Both the position numbers and the translations under genes were made by a program. From Terripilifer ovatus (GTDB taxonomy: Bacteria > Pseudomonadota > Alphaproteobacteria > Rhizobiales > Beijerinckiaceae), in contig JARHVB010000085.1 of assembly GCA_029222685.1 (NCBI GenBank), positions 186,001-250,000 on the forward strand: a stretch of 64,000 nucleotides of DNA, read 5' to 3'. The notes under the pieces were generated by a model that was given only the letters and a program-made list of their open reading frames with translations, ran no database searches and was not told the origin of the DNA. Numbering within the stretch: position 1 is the first letter of the stretch; every line of letters begins with the position of its first letter. Positions 8,708 to 17,476 of the stretch are shown here, in pieces.

Positions 8708-9910
8708 TTATTTCGCGGCGGCCATTTCGTGCGCCAGTTTGTTCAGTTCGGAATTGAGGCTGAGCCGCACCATGTCATTGAGAGCAGGGTCGCGGATGAC
8801 GCCGTCGGGATCCTTGCCCTCCTGCACGATCTGGATCTGCTGCCTGAGCATGTTGCGATACATGACGATGCCGCGGTCGCCCATGCCGATCAGTTCCGTG
8901 GTCCGGTCGAACACACGCCCTTGCGTCTCCCAGGCCATCTGGTCCTGATAGACGAAATGATCGAGGCGATAGTCGCCGTCGGGCTGCAGCGGATCCGGCA
9001 GCCACGATACCGGAATGTCTTCGTCTGCCTGTTTGACCCTGCTGCCGTCCACATTGGCCTGAAACTCGACCCAGTAGATGGCGAGGTTCTCATCATCGAC
9101 CGGCACGCGGAAATGCATGGTCAGCTTGGGGCCTTGCGGCGCCACCAGGATGTTGGGGAAGATCGCCGGATGCCCGGATTCTTTCTGCGGCCGGTCGCCG
9201 CCATAGGTCCGTACCTTGCGGATGCCGCTCCAGGCCGGCTCGCGGCAGAACTCGAATTCATAGGATTCGATGGGCCGGCTGAAATAGGCGAGGTCCGCCG
9301 CCCATGGCTTGCGGTCTTCCGGCCGGTCCTTCAGCGCCCGTTCGAACAGCCGTGCATGCAGCCAGTAGGTGTGTGTCGGATCGAGCGAGTTTTCCTGCGC
9401 CTGCAGCCAGTTGCAGCGGTGCGGCGGCAGCACGACGATGCTGCGGACGCCGTCGTCGCGCACCAGCATCTCCCAGCGCGGCAGCAGCGGCGCCGGCGCC
9501 GGTCCGAGATATGCGAAGATCAGCCCGGCAAGCTGCTGCACCGGATAGGACGTCTGGCAGGCCTGCTTCATCAGCGGGCTGTTGGCGCGCTCATAGGGCT
9601 GCTCGATGCACTCTCCATCGACGTTGAATTTCCAGCCGTGATAGGCGCAGCGCAATCCATCGTCCTCGATGAAGCCGAAGTAGAGCGAGGCGTGCCGGTG
9701 CGGGCAATGTTCGGGAATGAGGCCGAGGCGGCCTTTGCCGTCGCGAAACAGTACGAGATCCTCGCCGAGAATGCGCACGCGCTTGACCGGCTTGTCGTCG
9801 CTGATTTCCTTGGCCACGGCGACAGGCATCCAGTAGCGCCGCATCAGTTCGCCGCAGGGCGTGCCTTTGCCGACCTGTGTGAGGAGAAGGTTGTCTTCCG
9901 CCGACAGCAT
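8708..9910 (-). CDS. Rieske non-heme iron oxygenase, phthalate 4,5-dioxygenase-like alpha subunit
   Basis: The terminal oxygenase component of a ring-hydroxylating or demethylating Rieske system, 400 residues. The [2Fe-2S] site is CPH (Cys69, His71) and CAYH (Cys88, His91). The mononuclear iron site is in ENSLDPTHTYWLH with His180 and His185, preceded by the bridging Asp177. The N-terminus (LLTQVGKGTPCGELMRRYWMPVA) is typical of the phthalate-dioxygenase-like, reductase-dependent group. No reductase or ferredoxin is encoded nearby, so electrons must come from elsewhere. It is the first gene of the likely operon with the acyl-CoA dehydrogenase and tctC that follow. Confidence 0.92.
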   Translation of the reverse strand: MLSAEDNLLLTQVGKGTPCGELMRRYWMPVAVAKEISDDKPVKRVRILGEDLVLFRDGKGRLGLIPEHCPHRHASLYFGFIEDDGLRCAYHGWKFNVDGECIEQPYERANSPLMKQACQTSYPVQQLAGLIFAYLGPAPAPLLPRWEMLVRDDGVRSIVVLPPHRCNWLQAQENSLDPTHTYWLHARLFERALKDRPEDRKPWAADLAYFSRPIESYEFEFCREPAWSGIRKVRTYGGDRPQKESGHPAIFPNILVAPQGPKLTMHFRVPVDDENLAIYWVEFQANVDGSRVKQADEDIPVSWLPDPLQPDGDYRLDHFVYQDQMAWETQGRVFDRTTELIGMGDRGIVMYRNMLRQQIQIVQEGKDPDGVIRDPALNDMVRLSLNSELNKLAHEMAAAK

Positions 9911-9999
9911 GGGTTCCTCCTGTTTTTCATTTTTGGTACGGGCGGGATTCGAGCCTGCCCATACATTGTATCAGACGGTAGGCCCGGGCGCGTGAGGCG

Positions 10000-10017
10000 T
10001 CAATATCGGCCGAAATT
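10000..10017. repeat. Small near-perfect palindrome 3' of the FMN-GltS-like gene
   Basis: Caatatcggccgaaattg is almost its own reverse complement (one mismatched pair). It lies 16 bp beyond the stop of the minus-strand gene ending at 10033 and could be a short hairpin in its 3' end or a decayed member of the family C repeats; flanking gtgaatctag recalls that family. No T-run follows on either strand. Confidence 0.35.
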
Positions 10018-10032
10018 GTCGTGAATCTAGGC

Positions 10033-11463
10033 CTATTCCGTGCCGGTATTGCGGAAACCCGCGATGCCGCGTTCGACTTCGGTCACATGGTGCAGGGCGA
10101 AATCCTGCGGCCCGGCGATGCCGCAGGCGTGTGCGATCATCTCGACCTCTTCGATGATGCGCTCGACATAATGTTTGACGCGAACCGATTTGTCGGTTGG
10201 GTCAAGACCGGCGATCAGCCGGGGATTGACGGATGTGACGCCTGTCGGGCAATTGCCGGTGCCGCATTTCATCGCCTGGATGCAGCCGATGGAAAACATG
10301 AAGCCGCGTGCGCTGACGACGAAGTCGGCGCCCATGCACAGCGCCCAGGCCACCTTGTCCGGCGTTACCAGTTTGCCGGCACTGACGATGCGGATGCGAT
10401 CCTTAAGGCCATGCCGGGCACGCGCATCGACCACATAGGGCAGGGCCAGTGTGATCGGCAGGCCGACATGGTCGGCAAGTGCTGCCGGCGCAGCACCGGT
10501 GCCGCCTTCGCCGCCGTCGACATGCAGGTAATCCGGACAGCCTTCGGGATTGTGGACGCAATCGGCAAACCATTCGTCGAGAAAGGCCGGGTCGCCGACG
10601 ACGAATTTGACGCCGACCGGGCGGCCGGTGACCTCGCGCACTCTCTTGATGAAATCACCGAGCTGGCGCACGTTGCCGATGTCGTGGTGCCGGTTCGGAC
10701 TGATCGATGGCATGCCGACAGGAATGCCGCGAATGAGCGCGATCTCCTCGGTGACCTTGACGCCCGGCAGCAGGCCGCCCTTGCCGGGCTTGGCGCCCTG
10801 GCCGAGTTTCACTTCGAACATGCGAATGTTTTCGTGCGCTGCAATGGCGCGCAGTTTATCGTCGGACAGATTGCCGGCCGCATCGCGCACGCCATATTTT
10901 GCCGTGCCGATCTGCATGATGATGTCGCCGCCGCCTTCCATGTGATAGGGCGACAGGCCGCCTTCGCCGGTGCCCATCCAGACGCCGGCCATTTTGGTGC
11001 CGCGCGACAGGGCGCTGACGGCGGCGTGGCTGAGCGCGCCGAAGCTCATGCCGCTGAGGTTGAAGAAGCTCTTCGCCATATAAGGCTTGGCGCAGGCGCC
11101 CGGCCCCTCGGCGATGCCGATCTGCTTGCCGGGAAACGAGCGCCGGTCTTCATCGAGCAGCGGAAACGATGCGTTGCGAAAGGCGAAGCTCGGCGTCGCC
11201 GAACTGCCGAAGCTGATCAGGTTCGGCACGCCCTTGGCCGAACGATAGATCCACGAGCGTTCGAGACGGTTGAAGGGACGTTCGGCCCAGTCCGGCAGAT
11301 ATTGGTATTGCCGCATATATTCGCCCCAGGTCTCGGCGAAATAGCGGACATGGCCGATGACCGGGTAATTGCGCAGGATCGTGTGCTGGGTCTGGCGGAC
11401 GTCATGGATGTAGATGGCGGCGACGAGGCAGACGAAGATGAACAGCAGGACGATCCAAAACAT
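10033..11463 (-). CDS. FMN-binding glutamate synthase family protein
   Basis: A 476-residue protein equivalent to the FMN/synthase domain of glutamate synthase large subunit (GltB), without amidotransferase or GXGXG domains. An N-terminal membrane anchor (MFWIVLLFIFVCLVAAIYI) precedes the barrel. Motifs include FNLSGMSFGALSHAAVSALSRG, HVDGGEGGTGAAP and a cysteine cluster CIQAMKCGTGNCPTG, which matches the spacing of the [3Fe-4S] ligands in GltB. These stand-alone proteins are widespread and their reaction is not established; glutamate synthesis from ammonia is only a guess. It sits 122 bp upstream of the Rieske gene on the same strand. Confidence 0.9.
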   Translation of the reverse strand: MFWIVLLFIFVCLVAAIYIHDVRQTQHTILRNYPVIGHVRYFAETWGEYMRQYQYLPDWAERPFNRLERSWIYRSAKGVPNLISFGSSATPSFAFRNASFPLLDEDRRSFPGKQIGIAEGPGACAKPYMAKSFFNLSGMSFGALSHAAVSALSRGTKMAGVWMGTGEGGLSPYHMEGGGDIIMQIGTAKYGVRDAAGNLSDDKLRAIAAHENIRMFEVKLGQGAKPGKGGLLPGVKVTEEIALIRGIPVGMPSISPNRHHDIGNVRQLGDFIKRVREVTGRPVGVKFVVGDPAFLDEWFADCVHNPEGCPDYLHVDGGEGGTGAAPAALADHVGLPITLALPYVVDARARHGLKDRIRIVSAGKLVTPDKVAWALCMGADFVVSARGFMFSIGCIQAMKCGTGNCPTGVTSVNPRLIAGLDPTDKSVRVKHYVERIIEEVEMIAHACGIAGPQDFALHHVTEVERGIAGFRNTGTE

Positions 11464-11615
11464 GCGGGGCTCCAGATCTTAATTCGGGAATCCGGCAGAT
11501 TGGACAGTCCGGATAGGAGGGAAACGAGGCCGGCGAATATAGACCGGCGAATTTTTAAATCGAGGGATGGAATAAAGACCGCAATGGCATGGCTGGGTTC
11601 TGCCTGCCGAATACG

Positions 11616-12707
11616 TCATTCCGATGAAACTTTCCCGCCACCTGAAATTTCCTTTGCATCCACGGATTTGGGCTGCAGCACGGCCTTCACCCGGTCGCGC
11701 ACCTCCTTGGGCGCGCCGATCAGCTCATCGATCAGTCGCGCCATGGCTTCGCCCGGCATCGGCCGGATTTCGGCATGCTGCTTTTCCGCGTCGGCGATGA
11801 ATTCGGGGTCTTTGACAGTGGCCTCGAACGCCTGGCGCAAGGCCGTGACCCGCTCGGCCGGAACCCCTGGCGTCGTCGCCAGCGGTCGCCCGACCATGAC
11901 GGCGCGGGTCATGAACTCGATCACGGGCTGGTCCTGCGGCCTGACTTTCTGATCGATCAGCAGCGGCACCTCCGGCAGGCCGGGCTCCTTCTGCAGGCCG
12001 ATCTGAATGAGCGGAACGATGAGCTTCTGCGGAATGTAATCCGGCTTCGACGCCATGTAATCCGAGTAGGGGTTGGCGCCGCGGCCTTCCACTTCGCCGC
12101 GCTCCATCGCCAGGTCGATGTGCTGGCCGCCGGCATAGCCGAACACGATCTTGAATTTCGTATCCAGCACATTGTTCATGAAAGCCGGCAATTGCACGGA
12201 GATCGATCCCGCGCCGGTCGAGCCGATCGTCGTCTCCCGGCGGCGGGCATCGTCCAGATTCTGCGTCGGCGACGTATGCCAGACGACGAGCAACTGGTTC
12301 GAATAGACCACATTGGCGATCCAGTTGAACGTGCGCAGATCCGATTTGAACTGCGGCGACAGGCCGAGCGCCTGATCGATGGGCAGCCCCTGGCTGACGA
12401 TCTGCAGGACGGTGCCATCCCTCGGCGCCACCTGCACCATGTAATTGGCCGCGACGATGCCGCCGCCGCCGGGCATGTTGACCGGCAGCATGTTCGGATT
12501 GCCCGGAATATGTCTCCCCATATGGCGGGCGATGAGCCGCGACAGCAGGTCATAACCGCCGCCGGCCTCCGTGCGGATGACGAAGCGTATCTGTTTGCCC
12601 GATCCGCCGTAGAAATCGCCGATCGCGTCTGCGGCAGCGGGGCTTTCAACAACAGGACCTGCGGCAGAACAGATGGCAAAAAGCACAAGCTTGCGTGCCG
12701 GCCGCAT
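11616..12707 (-). CDS. TctC/Bug-type periplasmic solute-binding protein
   Basis: A 363-residue receptor of the TctC family, second of four in the window. The signal peptide runs to about residue 27. The family core IRFVIRTEAGGGYDLLSRLIARHMGRHIPGNPNMLPVNMPGGGG is at about 39-82. The GGGYD version is also in the copies at 24228 and 60831, so these three form a closer subgroup than the one at 6378. A strong GGGAGGAT site precedes the ATG at 12705-12707. No TctAB genes are nearby. The downstream gene is the FMN-GltS-like protein, 152 bp away. Ligand unknown. Confidence 0.88.
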   Translation of the reverse strand: MRPARKLVLFAICSAAGPVVESPAAADAIGDFYGGSGKQIRFVIRTEAGGGYDLLSRLIARHMGRHIPGNPNMLPVNMPGGGGIVAANYMVQVAPRDGTVLQIVSQGLPIDQALGLSPQFKSDLRTFNWIANVVYSNQLLVVWHTSPTQNLDDARRRETTIGSTGAGSISVQLPAFMNNVLDTKFKIVFGYAGGQHIDLAMERGEVEGRGANPYSDYMASKPDYIPQKLIVPLIQIGLQKEPGLPEVPLLIDQKVRPQDQPVIEFMTRAVMVGRPLATTPGVPAERVTALRQAFEATVKDPEFIADAEKQHAEIRPMPGEAMARLIDELIGAPKEVRDRVKAVLQPKSVDAKEISGGGKVSSE

Positions 12708-12950
12708 GGCATCCTCCCTGGCGGGCAGTGCAGTCGACGCTTCCCGCGCCTTGCAGACATATTAGCCGAGATCGGGCGATTGTCTCGCCGCCTTGCTTGG
12801 CGGCTGCCGCGCTGCGAAACCCAGCTTGGCCCTGCCCTGGCAGTATTTATTTCATTCCGCGACAACCATTTGAAGGACTTGCCCTTTACGAACTTGTCCC
12901 ACCCATCTTAGATAGACCTTCATAAAATCGTCACAGAACGGTAGCGTAGC

Positions 12951-14738
12951 GTGTTCGCCAGGGTCATCGGATCGGTTTTCAAAAGACGACGCTTCAGGGG
13001 AGGCTTCGACAGCAGAGGCAACCTGTCGTCAGTGTTGGGCAAGGCTTCGCCGATCGGCGGACGCCTGCTTGCCTTCATTTTGACCTGCTGGATCGGCTTC
13101 ATCGCCTTCACCGAACCGGACTTTCCGCTCTTCGCGCTCGTTGCCGCATTTTTTGCTGCGCTGGTTGTCTTCCTCTCGGTGTTGAGCCGCCGTCCCGGAT
13201 TTGGCCTGGCCGTGGCGACTTTCGTCTTCGTTGCCGTTTATGTGACGTCGGCCTTCAAGTTCAATGTCGCGGCGATGAACCTGCACGTCTACGACGTGAT
13301 TTTCTATCTTTTCAGCGTCGCCCAGTTGAGCTTCTTCATCGAGACCTATTCGGCTGCGGCAACCGTGTTTGGCGCCATCATCGCCGTCACCTTGCTGCTG
13401 ATGGTCATCAGCTTCAGGCTCGAGACACCCCGCTGCTTCGGTTCGATCGGCGGCTCTGTCGCAGCTGTTACGGCGCTCGCCGTGCTGATCGGCTCGGGCA
13501 TGGCTCTCGGCGCCCGCAAGCCGACCTTCTTCGACGATGGGCGGCATGTGTTTTCGGCCTTCATCGGGTCGCTGACCGATCTTCCGGCGCTGATGCGCGC
13601 CAAAGGCTTCTTCGAGATCAGTGCTCATGCAACGCTTTCGCCGACGGTCGCCGCCCCGATCACCTGCAAGCCCGGCAAGGACGCGCCCGACATCGTCCTT
13701 TTCCTCAACGAATCCGCCATGCCGGAGGGCGTCTATCCGCAGTTGCATTATCCGGCCGAACTGGCGCCGTTCTTCCGCTCCGACGACGGCAGAACCCATC
13801 GTCTGCGCGTCGAAACGTTCGGCGGCGGCACCTGGTTGTCCGACTTCTCGGTGCTGACCGGACTGCCAACCAATACATTCGGCAATCTGCGTAATTTCGC
13901 CACCCAGCTCATGACCGGCCGTTTGCGTCATTCGCTGCCGCAGTATCTGAAAGCCTGCGGCTATGACACGACGATGATCTACCCGTCTCTGGCGGAATTC
14001 GCCGGCTCGGGCCGCTTCTACCGTGCCATCGGCTTCGATCGCATCATCGACCGCCAGGTGCATCATGCTTCCGACGACCGCCAGCGCGATGCCTTCTACT
14101 ACGACCAGGTTGTGAAAGTGCTCGACGCCAGCCGTGCGAAGCAAGGTGAGTCCGGCGTGCGCCGGCCGCAGTTCATCGTCGCTTCCAGCATGTCGACCCA
14201 TTCGCCGTGGAACTTCCGTTTCGCGCCGGAAATGCTGAAGAAAGGCGAGACCACGCGTTGGACGGGCGATGCGGAGTTCGACGAATATCTGTGGCGCATG
14301 GTGCTCGCCAAACGCGACCGCGATGCGTTCCGCGCCACGCTGGCGCAGCGGTTTCCGCAGCAGCCGTTCCTGTTCGTCAATTACGGCGATCACCAGCCGG
14401 CGTTGACGCGGCTGCCTCTGGCCCATGCGACCGAGATCGCCGACACCGGCGTCGCCTGGCAGCTTGATCCGGCGTCGCGCGCCTTCGAGACCTATTATGC
14501 GATCGAGGGTTTGAACTTCACCCTGAAGGCGCAGCCGCCGGATGTGCCGATCCTCGAGATTCCCCATCTCGCCGCGCTGACGGTCGCGGCCGCCGGCCTG
14601 CCGCTCGATCCGGTGTTCGAGCGGCGGATGTGGCTCATCGACAAATGCGACGGCCTCTATGCCGACTGCAAGGACCGCGGCGCGGTTCTCGCTTTCCAGC
14701 GCTACATGCTGGACTCGGGTTGGATCGTTCAGCCGTAG
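12951..14738 (+). CDS. Membrane-anchored sulfatase-family phosphoglycerol/phosphoethanolamine transferase (LTA synthase-like)
   Basis: A 595-residue inner-membrane enzyme. About five membrane helices in the first 200 residues precede a periplasmic sulfatase-like domain (alkaline phosphatase superfamily). It shows DIVLFLNESAMPEG with the first metal-site Glu, GGGTWLSDFSVLTGLP with a Thr in the nucleophile position, and NYGDHQPALTR with the Asp/His metal ligands. The layout resembles LtaS, MdoB (OpgB) and EptA-type transferases that move phosphoglycerol or phosphoethanolamine onto envelope glycans or lipid A. The start is a GTG at 12951 without a clear ribosome site, so the exact N-terminus is uncertain. 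It is divergent from the TctC gene at 12707. Confidence 0.82.
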   Translation: MFARVIGSVFKRRRFRGGFDSRGNLSSVLGKASPIGGRLLAFILTCWIGFIAFTEPDFPLFALVAAFFAALVVFLSVLSRRPGFGLAVATFVFVAVYVTSAFKFNVAAMNLHVYDVIFYLFSVAQLSFFIETYSAAATVFGAIIAVTLLLMVISFRLETPRCFGSIGGSVAAVTALAVLIGSGMALGARKPTFFDDGRHVFSAFIGSLTDLPALMRAKGFFEISAHATLSPTVAAPITCKPGKDAPDIVLFLNESAMPEGVYPQLHYPAELAPFFRSDDGRTHRLRVETFGGGTWLSDFSVLTGLPTNTFGNLRNFATQLMTGRLRHSLPQYLKACGYDTTMIYPSLAEFAGSGRFYRAIGFDRIIDRQVHHASDDRQRDAFYYDQVVKVLDASRAKQGESGVRRPQFIVASSMSTHSPWNFRFAPEMLKKGETTRWTGDAEFDEYLWRMVLAKRDRDAFRATLAQRFPQQPFLFVNYGDHQPALTRLPLAHATEIADTGVAWQLDPASRAFETYYAIEGLNFTLKAQPPDVPILEIPHLAALTVAAAGLPLDPVFERRMWLIDKCDGLYADCKDRGAVLAFQRYMLDSGWIVQP

Positions 14739-14751
14739 AGGCTGCTGGCAT

Positions 14752-15543
14752 TCAGCCCTTCAGCAGCGCGCGCAGTTCCGCACTCACGTCGTCGGGAACC
14801 TCCAGCGGGCTGAGATGGCGGGCGCCCTTGACGATCCTGAACGTCGAGCCGGCGATGCCCGCATGCAGCGCTTCCGCCATGGGGATCGGCGTCGCATAGT
14901 CCTCCTCGCCGACGAGCACACGTGTCGGCGCCTTGATGCCGGCGAGATAGTGGCGCAGGTCGGCTGTGCCGAGCATGCGGCAGGTTTCGGCATAAGCTTC
15001 GAGATCGTTGCGCAGGAACACGTCGATGCAGTGATCGACGACCGCTGGATTGGCCTCACGGAAGGCATCGCTGAACCAGCGCGTCTTCTGGAATGCGATC
15101 AGACCCTTCAGACCTTCGGTGAGAGCCTTGGACGCCCGCTCTTCCCATTGCGCCGGAGCGTCCGCGCCATACCAGGCCGTGGTGTCGAACAGGCCGACGC
15201 CGCTGACGCGCCGCGGATGCTGGCCGGCGAAGGCGAGCGTAATGCAGCCGCCCATGGAAGCGCCGGCGACGACCGCGTCCTGCCACCCCACATGGTCGAA
15301 CAGGTCGGCGAGATCGTCGGCGAACTGCGCCGCGGTATAGGCCTGGTGCGGCTTGTCCGACTGGCCGTGGCCGCGGCAATCCCAGGTCAGGATCGAGGCT
15401 TCGCCGGACAGTCGTTCTGCGACAGGCGCCCAGAAACTGCGGTCCATGGCCAGCGAATGGGTGAGGGCGATGCGATGCGGCGCATTTGCACGGCCAGACA
15501 GGTCGTAGGCGATTTCTATTTTGTCACGGGTCTCGGCAAACAT
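14752..15543 (-). CDS. Alpha/beta hydrolase, 3-oxoadipate enol-lactonase-like
   Basis: A 263-residue cytoplasmic hydrolase resembling PcaD (3-oxoadipate enol-lactone hydrolase). It has the nucleophile elbow GASMGG (Ser97), the preceding WDCRGHGQSD strand typical of the family, a probable acid in the VLVGEEDYATP segment (Asp near 218) and the catalytic His in KGARHLSPLE. The start at 15541-15543 (MFAETRDKIEIAYD) begins the first strand; longer in-frame readings run antisense through the DUF47 and PiT genes and are not real. No other pca genes are adjacent, so the substrate is not assured. It is divergent from the phosphate gene set at 15808. Confidence 0.85.
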   Translation of the reverse strand: MFAETRDKIEIAYDLSGRANAPHRIALTHSLAMDRSFWAPVAERLSGEASILTWDCRGHGQSDKPHQAYTAAQFADDLADLFDHVGWQDAVVAGASMGGCITLAFAGQHPRRVSGVGLFDTTAWYGADAPAQWEERASKALTEGLKGLIAFQKTRWFSDAFREANPAVVDHCIDVFLRNDLEAYAETCRMLGTADLRHYLAGIKAPTRVLVGEEDYATPIPMAEALHAGIAGSTFRIVKGARHLSPLEVPDDVSAELRALLKG

Positions 15544-15807
15544 GATCGCGTCCGTTTCGATGCGTGGTTCTGGAACTGTTTCGCGCCCCTGCTGCCGCTT
15601 TCCGGTAGCATGGCCGCCGGTATTTGGCGGAAATGCGGGCCAAAGTCCAAGCCGGAAGTCATGTCGCAGACGTTTCGCACATGCACTGCGCCTGTCGGCC
15701 GCCTTCCCGGACCCGAAACGCTTTACTTCCAGAGACGTGGAACCTACGGCTGACTGGAACGATAACCTGGAGCCGATTCGGCGCGAAAGAGACTGTTGGG
15801 GGCGGGC

Positions 15808-16452
15808 ATGCTGGGCTGGTTCCAGGCTTTGATGCCAAAGGAAGACCGGTTTTTCGACTATTTTGACAAGCACGCGCGATTGTCGAGCGAGGCGGCGGAA
15901 GCCCTGAGGGCACTGCTCGCCGGCGGTGATGCCGTGCCGCTCAACGGCGCGCGCATTATCGAGCTCGAAAATCAGGCCGACCAGGTGACGCGCGACGTGC
16001 TGCTGGCCGTCCGCAGGACCTTCATCACGCCGTTCGATCGCGGCGACATCCGCGAGCTCATCACCTCGATGGATGACGCCATTGACCAGATGCGCCAGAC
16101 GGTCAAGGCGATTTCCCTGTTCGAGGTCACCTCCTTCGAGCCTGAAATGCAGCAGATGGGCGACCTCATCGTCGATTCCGCCAAACTGACAATCGAGGCG
16201 GTGCGGCGTCTCAAGACCATGCGGCAGGACGCCGCCAAGCTCGCCGCGCTCTCGACGCGGATCACCAGGCTCGAGGAAGAATCCGACGAATTGCACGACA
16301 TCGGGTTGAAGGGCCTGTTCAAGCGCCATGGCAACAGCAGCCCGATGGCCTATATCGTCGGCAGTGAGATTTACGGGCATCTGGAGAAGGTCGTCGATCG
16401 CTTCGAGGACGTTGCCGACCGGGTGAACGGCATCGTCATCGAACATTTGTAG
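15808..16452 (+). CDS. DUF47 (PhoU-like) protein, partner of PiT phosphate transporter
   Basis: A 214-residue helical protein of the DUF47/TIGR00153 family, PhoU-like proteins that almost always sit beside a PiT transporter and are thought to regulate it. The family pattern is visible: LENQADQVTRDVLLAVRRTFITPFDRGDIRELITSMDDAIDQM (about residues 53-95). The ATG at 15808 (MLGWFQALMPKEDRFFDYF) matches family starts better than a TTG four codons earlier. The PiT gene begins 18 bp downstream, so the two form an operon. Confidence 0.92.
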   Translation: MLGWFQALMPKEDRFFDYFDKHARLSSEAAEALRALLAGGDAVPLNGARIIELENQADQVTRDVLLAVRRTFITPFDRGDIRELITSMDDAIDQMRQTVKAISLFEVTSFEPEMQQMGDLIVDSAKLTIEAVRRLKTMRQDAAKLAALSTRITRLEEESDELHDIGLKGLFKRHGNSSPMAYIVGSEIYGHLEKVVDRFEDVADRVNGIVIEHL

Positions 16453-16470
16453 GATCGGACGACAACGGAC

Positions 16471-17475
16471 GTGGAAGCCAATTTCGCCCTCTATGCCTTG
16501 ATCGGACTGATCGCCGTAGCGCTGGTGTTCGATTTCCTGAACGGCTTGCACGATGCCGCCAATTCGATCGCGACGATCGTGTCCACCCGCGTGCTGCGGC
16601 CGCAGTATGCCGTCTTCTGGGCGGCTTTCTTCAATTTCATCGCTTTCCTGTTCTTCGGCCTGCATGTGGCGACGACCGTCGGCACCGGCATCATCACGCC
16701 CGAGATCGTCGATGACCGCGTCATCTTCGGTGCCTTGATGGGCGGCATCGTCTGGAACGTGGTCACCTGGATCGGCGGTATCCCGTCGAGCAGCTCGCAT
16801 GCCCTCATCGGTGGCCTGCTCGGCGCCGGCGTCGCCAAGGCGGGCTTCGGCGCGGTCGTGCTCGACGGCGTGGTCAAGACGGTTCTTGCCATCTTCCTGT
16901 CACCGATGGTCGGCTTCATGATCGCGCTGCTGCTGGTCCTGCTCGTCTCCTGGGCTTTCCTGCGGGTCAGCCCTTTCGCGGTCGATGGCACATTCCGCTG
17001 GTTGCAGTTCGGCTCGGCTTCGCTCTATTCCCTCGGGCATGGCGGCAACGATGCCCAGAAGACCATGGGTATCATCGCAGTTCTGCTTTATTCGCATGGC
17101 ACAATGGCCGATGCGTTCTATGTACCGTTCTGGGTGGTCCTATCCTGTCAGGCGGCGATGGCGCTGGGAACGCTTTTTGGTGGATGGCGAATCGTGCATA
17201 CTATGGGCTCGAGGATCACGCGTTTGTCGCCGATGCAGGGGTTCTGCGCGGAGACCGGTGGTGCGATTACCTTGTTCATGGCAACCGGTCTGGGCGTTCC
17301 TGTCTCCACGACCCATACGATCACTGGCGCCATTGTCGGCGTCGGGGCAGCGCGCCGCGTTTCGGCGGTTCGCTGGAATATCGCCCGTGGCATCGTATTC
17401 GCATGGATTGTGACTATGCCTGCGGCAGCGCTGATTGGCGCTGTCTTTTTCGCCCTTACGGGAGTATTTCGCTGA
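16471..17475 (+). CDS. pit: Low-affinity inorganic phosphate transporter, PiT family
   Basis: A 334-residue inner-membrane phosphate transporter using proton or metal-phosphate symport. Two PiT signature repeats are visible: LNGLHDAANSIATIVSTRVL near residues 24-43 and, in the second half, GHGGNDAQKTMGIIA near 189-203. About ten hydrophobic helices are present. The start is GTG at 16471. It is preceded by the DUF47 gene and followed at 1-bp spacing by a Nudix gene, so all three are probably co-transcribed. No clear Pho box is visible upstream of the operon. Confidence 0.93.
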   Translation: MEANFALYALIGLIAVALVFDFLNGLHDAANSIATIVSTRVLRPQYAVFWAAFFNFIAFLFFGLHVATTVGTGIITPEIVDDRVIFGALMGGIVWNVVTWIGGIPSSSSHALIGGLLGAGVAKAGFGAVVLDGVVKTVLAIFLSPMVGFMIALLLVLLVSWAFLRVSPFAVDGTFRWLQFGSASLYSLGHGGNDAQKTMGIIAVLLYSHGTMADAFYVPFWVVLSCQAAMALGTLFGGWRIVHTMGSRITRLSPMQGFCAETGGAITLFMATGLGVPVSTTHTITGAIVGVGAARRVSAVRWNIARGIVFAWIVTMPAAALIGAVFFALTGVFR

Positions 17476-17476
17476 A

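Noticed and set aside
6726-8948. 740-codon plus-strand open frame
   Set aside because: Antisense to tctC and the acyl-CoA dehydrogenase, both with full family motifs.
9930-9960. Sequence gggattcgagcct resembling a tRNA T-loop
   Set aside because: The flanking bases do not form a T-stem, and no acceptor, D or anticodon arms are present on either strand.
14752-16800. Minus-strand open frame of about 680 codons spanning the hydrolase, DUF47 and the PiT start
   Set aside because: Only its last 263 codons (15543-14752) form a hydrolase; the rest is antisense to well-supported phosphate genes.
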